DNA of 64,000 nucleotides from Halisarca cf. caerulea (lineage: Eukaryota; Porifera; Demospongiae; Chondrillida; Halisarcidae), in contig CAUJGJ010000444.1 of the NCBI GenBank assembly GCA_963170055.1, forward strand, positions 5,925,618 through 5,989,617, written 5' to 3'. Of this stretch, positions 63,316 to 64,000 are shown in pieces (positions within the stretch are counted from its first letter, which is position 1; each line of letters starts with the position of its first letter). The position numbers and the translations under genes were made by a program. The notes under the pieces were generated by a model. That model did no database searches and had not been told where the DNA came from. It saw nothing but the letters and a program-made list of their open reading frames with translations.

Positions 63316-64000
63316 CCTGCAAAAATGTCCATTCCTTTGAAACCATAAAAACTGCTGTAACCTATCTAAAGAATATGTCCCACTCAACATGGATTACCAC
63401 AACCAGCAGCGCCAAGGGAAGGGTGAGGATGCTCCTATATATTTGCAGTCATCGTTCACAAAAGTAGGCATTCACACTAAGTATACGGAAGAGTGTGAGC
63501 GGATGTCTGTACATTTTATGAGAAAGTCAAGCTTTGTGACTTTGTGGAAGAATGTTATGCCAAATATAAAGATCATGATACCCAGAACTGATGTATGTCG
63601 AATGTGTGAGGTCCTGCTGTTATGACTTGTGCATTTGATCATGAAGATTAAAAACTTTTGCAAGCAAAGAGATTTCAAGACCACATTGAAGATGCTGCCA
63701 ATGAAAGGGAGGTGTACACAACTAATGCAAGACAGGCTGTAGTATCCATGCAACAATCAGGAGAAATTTCACCATCATTTGGCCACTACACTTTTGACTT
63801 CACACAACAGTTACAAATTCCATACCACTACAGACAAGATGGTCCTGAGTACTTTGTAGTTCCTAGACGTGTTCAGTTTTTTGGAGTTTTCAGCAGTGCC
63901 TCCAGTCAACAAGTGAAATATCTTGTTGATGAGAATGAGACTATTGGGTCTAATAGAACACGCTCACATGGCCCAAATTCAGTAATCTTCATGCTTGATA
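63316..64000 (+). pseudogene. Second DUF7869 gene, central part (runs off window)
   Basis: It resumes with HSFETIKTAVTYLKNMSH, then (in a shifted frame) GEDAPIYLQSSFTKVGIHTK, FVTLWKNVMPNIKIMIPRTD and CRMCE, the Cys pair typical of the family. From 63780 it reads FDFTQQLQIPYHYRQDGPEY and RRVQFFGVFSSASSQQVKYL, the lead-in to the DxCxGQNKN motif, which lies beyond the window. Frame changes near 63400 and 63625 indicate lesions or small introns. It belongs to a subfamily different from the gene at 6141. Confidence 0.6.

Overview
This window is eukaryotic DNA, almost certainly from a metazoan. Coding pieces are interrupted by GT-AG introns. There are CA and TA microsatellites, and several inactivated genes carry CGA-to-TGA nonsense changes as expected for CpG decay. 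There are no Shine-Dalgarno sites, operons or phage genes. The mix of element types (PIF/Harbinger, piggyBac, Tigger, Crypton, DIRS, P-like, Mutator-like, Ty3/gypsy, several LINEs, DUF7869 genes) fits an early-branching marine invertebrate such as a sponge or cnidarian; that taxonomic step is inference. I found no tRNA, rRNA or CRISPR array, and no confident ordinary housekeeping gene. The window is a transposon graveyard with a few young elements.

Layout. 1-5 kb: N-terminal part of a RecQ-like helicase (minus strand), then a Mutator-like transposase relic split by a complete Tigger element. 5-10.6 kb: small piggyBac- and Tigger-type MITEs, a DUF7869 gene (6141-7898), an internally deleted Tigger that keeps only its DNA-binding domain, and a LINE reverse-transcriptase relic. 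11-15.6 kb: a GC-rich DIRS-like element (gag, RT/RNase H, truncated tyrosine recombinase) fused to a YqaJ-nuclease fragment. 15.9-21.3 kb: (CA)n, a second LINE tail, a decayed piggyBac and a P-element-like fragment. 21.5-27 kb: two more DIRS-like relics with an intron in gag. 27.7-29.2 kb: mobile hairpin repeats and MITEs. 29.3-33 kb: a small possible exon set and a DDE transposase relic split by a repeat and a Tigger MITE. 33-36.5 kb: a piggyBac with a 651-bp MITE inside its gene. 36.5-40.3 kb: a BEN-like gene and a Tc1 relic between similar subterminal repeats.

40.9-49.5 kb: scattered exons of what looks like one large gene for an SF3-helicase-like ATPase. It is interrupted by an apparently intact PIF/Harbinger (42271-45151), a Crypton (about 45301-47650) and hairpin repeats. 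50.2-64 kb: a second DUF7869 gene whose 5' and 3' parts lie about 12 kb apart. Between them sits an 11-kb piggyBac, which itself contains a PIF/Harbinger (with a mariner-type insertion) and a Ty3/gypsy LTR retrotransposon. Target-site duplications let the order of insertion be read directly.

Working relationships. The best candidates for live function are the 42-45 kb Harbinger pair (DDE transposase plus Myb/SANT partner) and the 6.1-7.9 kb DUF7869 reading frame. Most other elements carry at least one stop, frameshift or lost catalytic residue. The two least explained protein families are the SF3-like ATPase and DUF7869.
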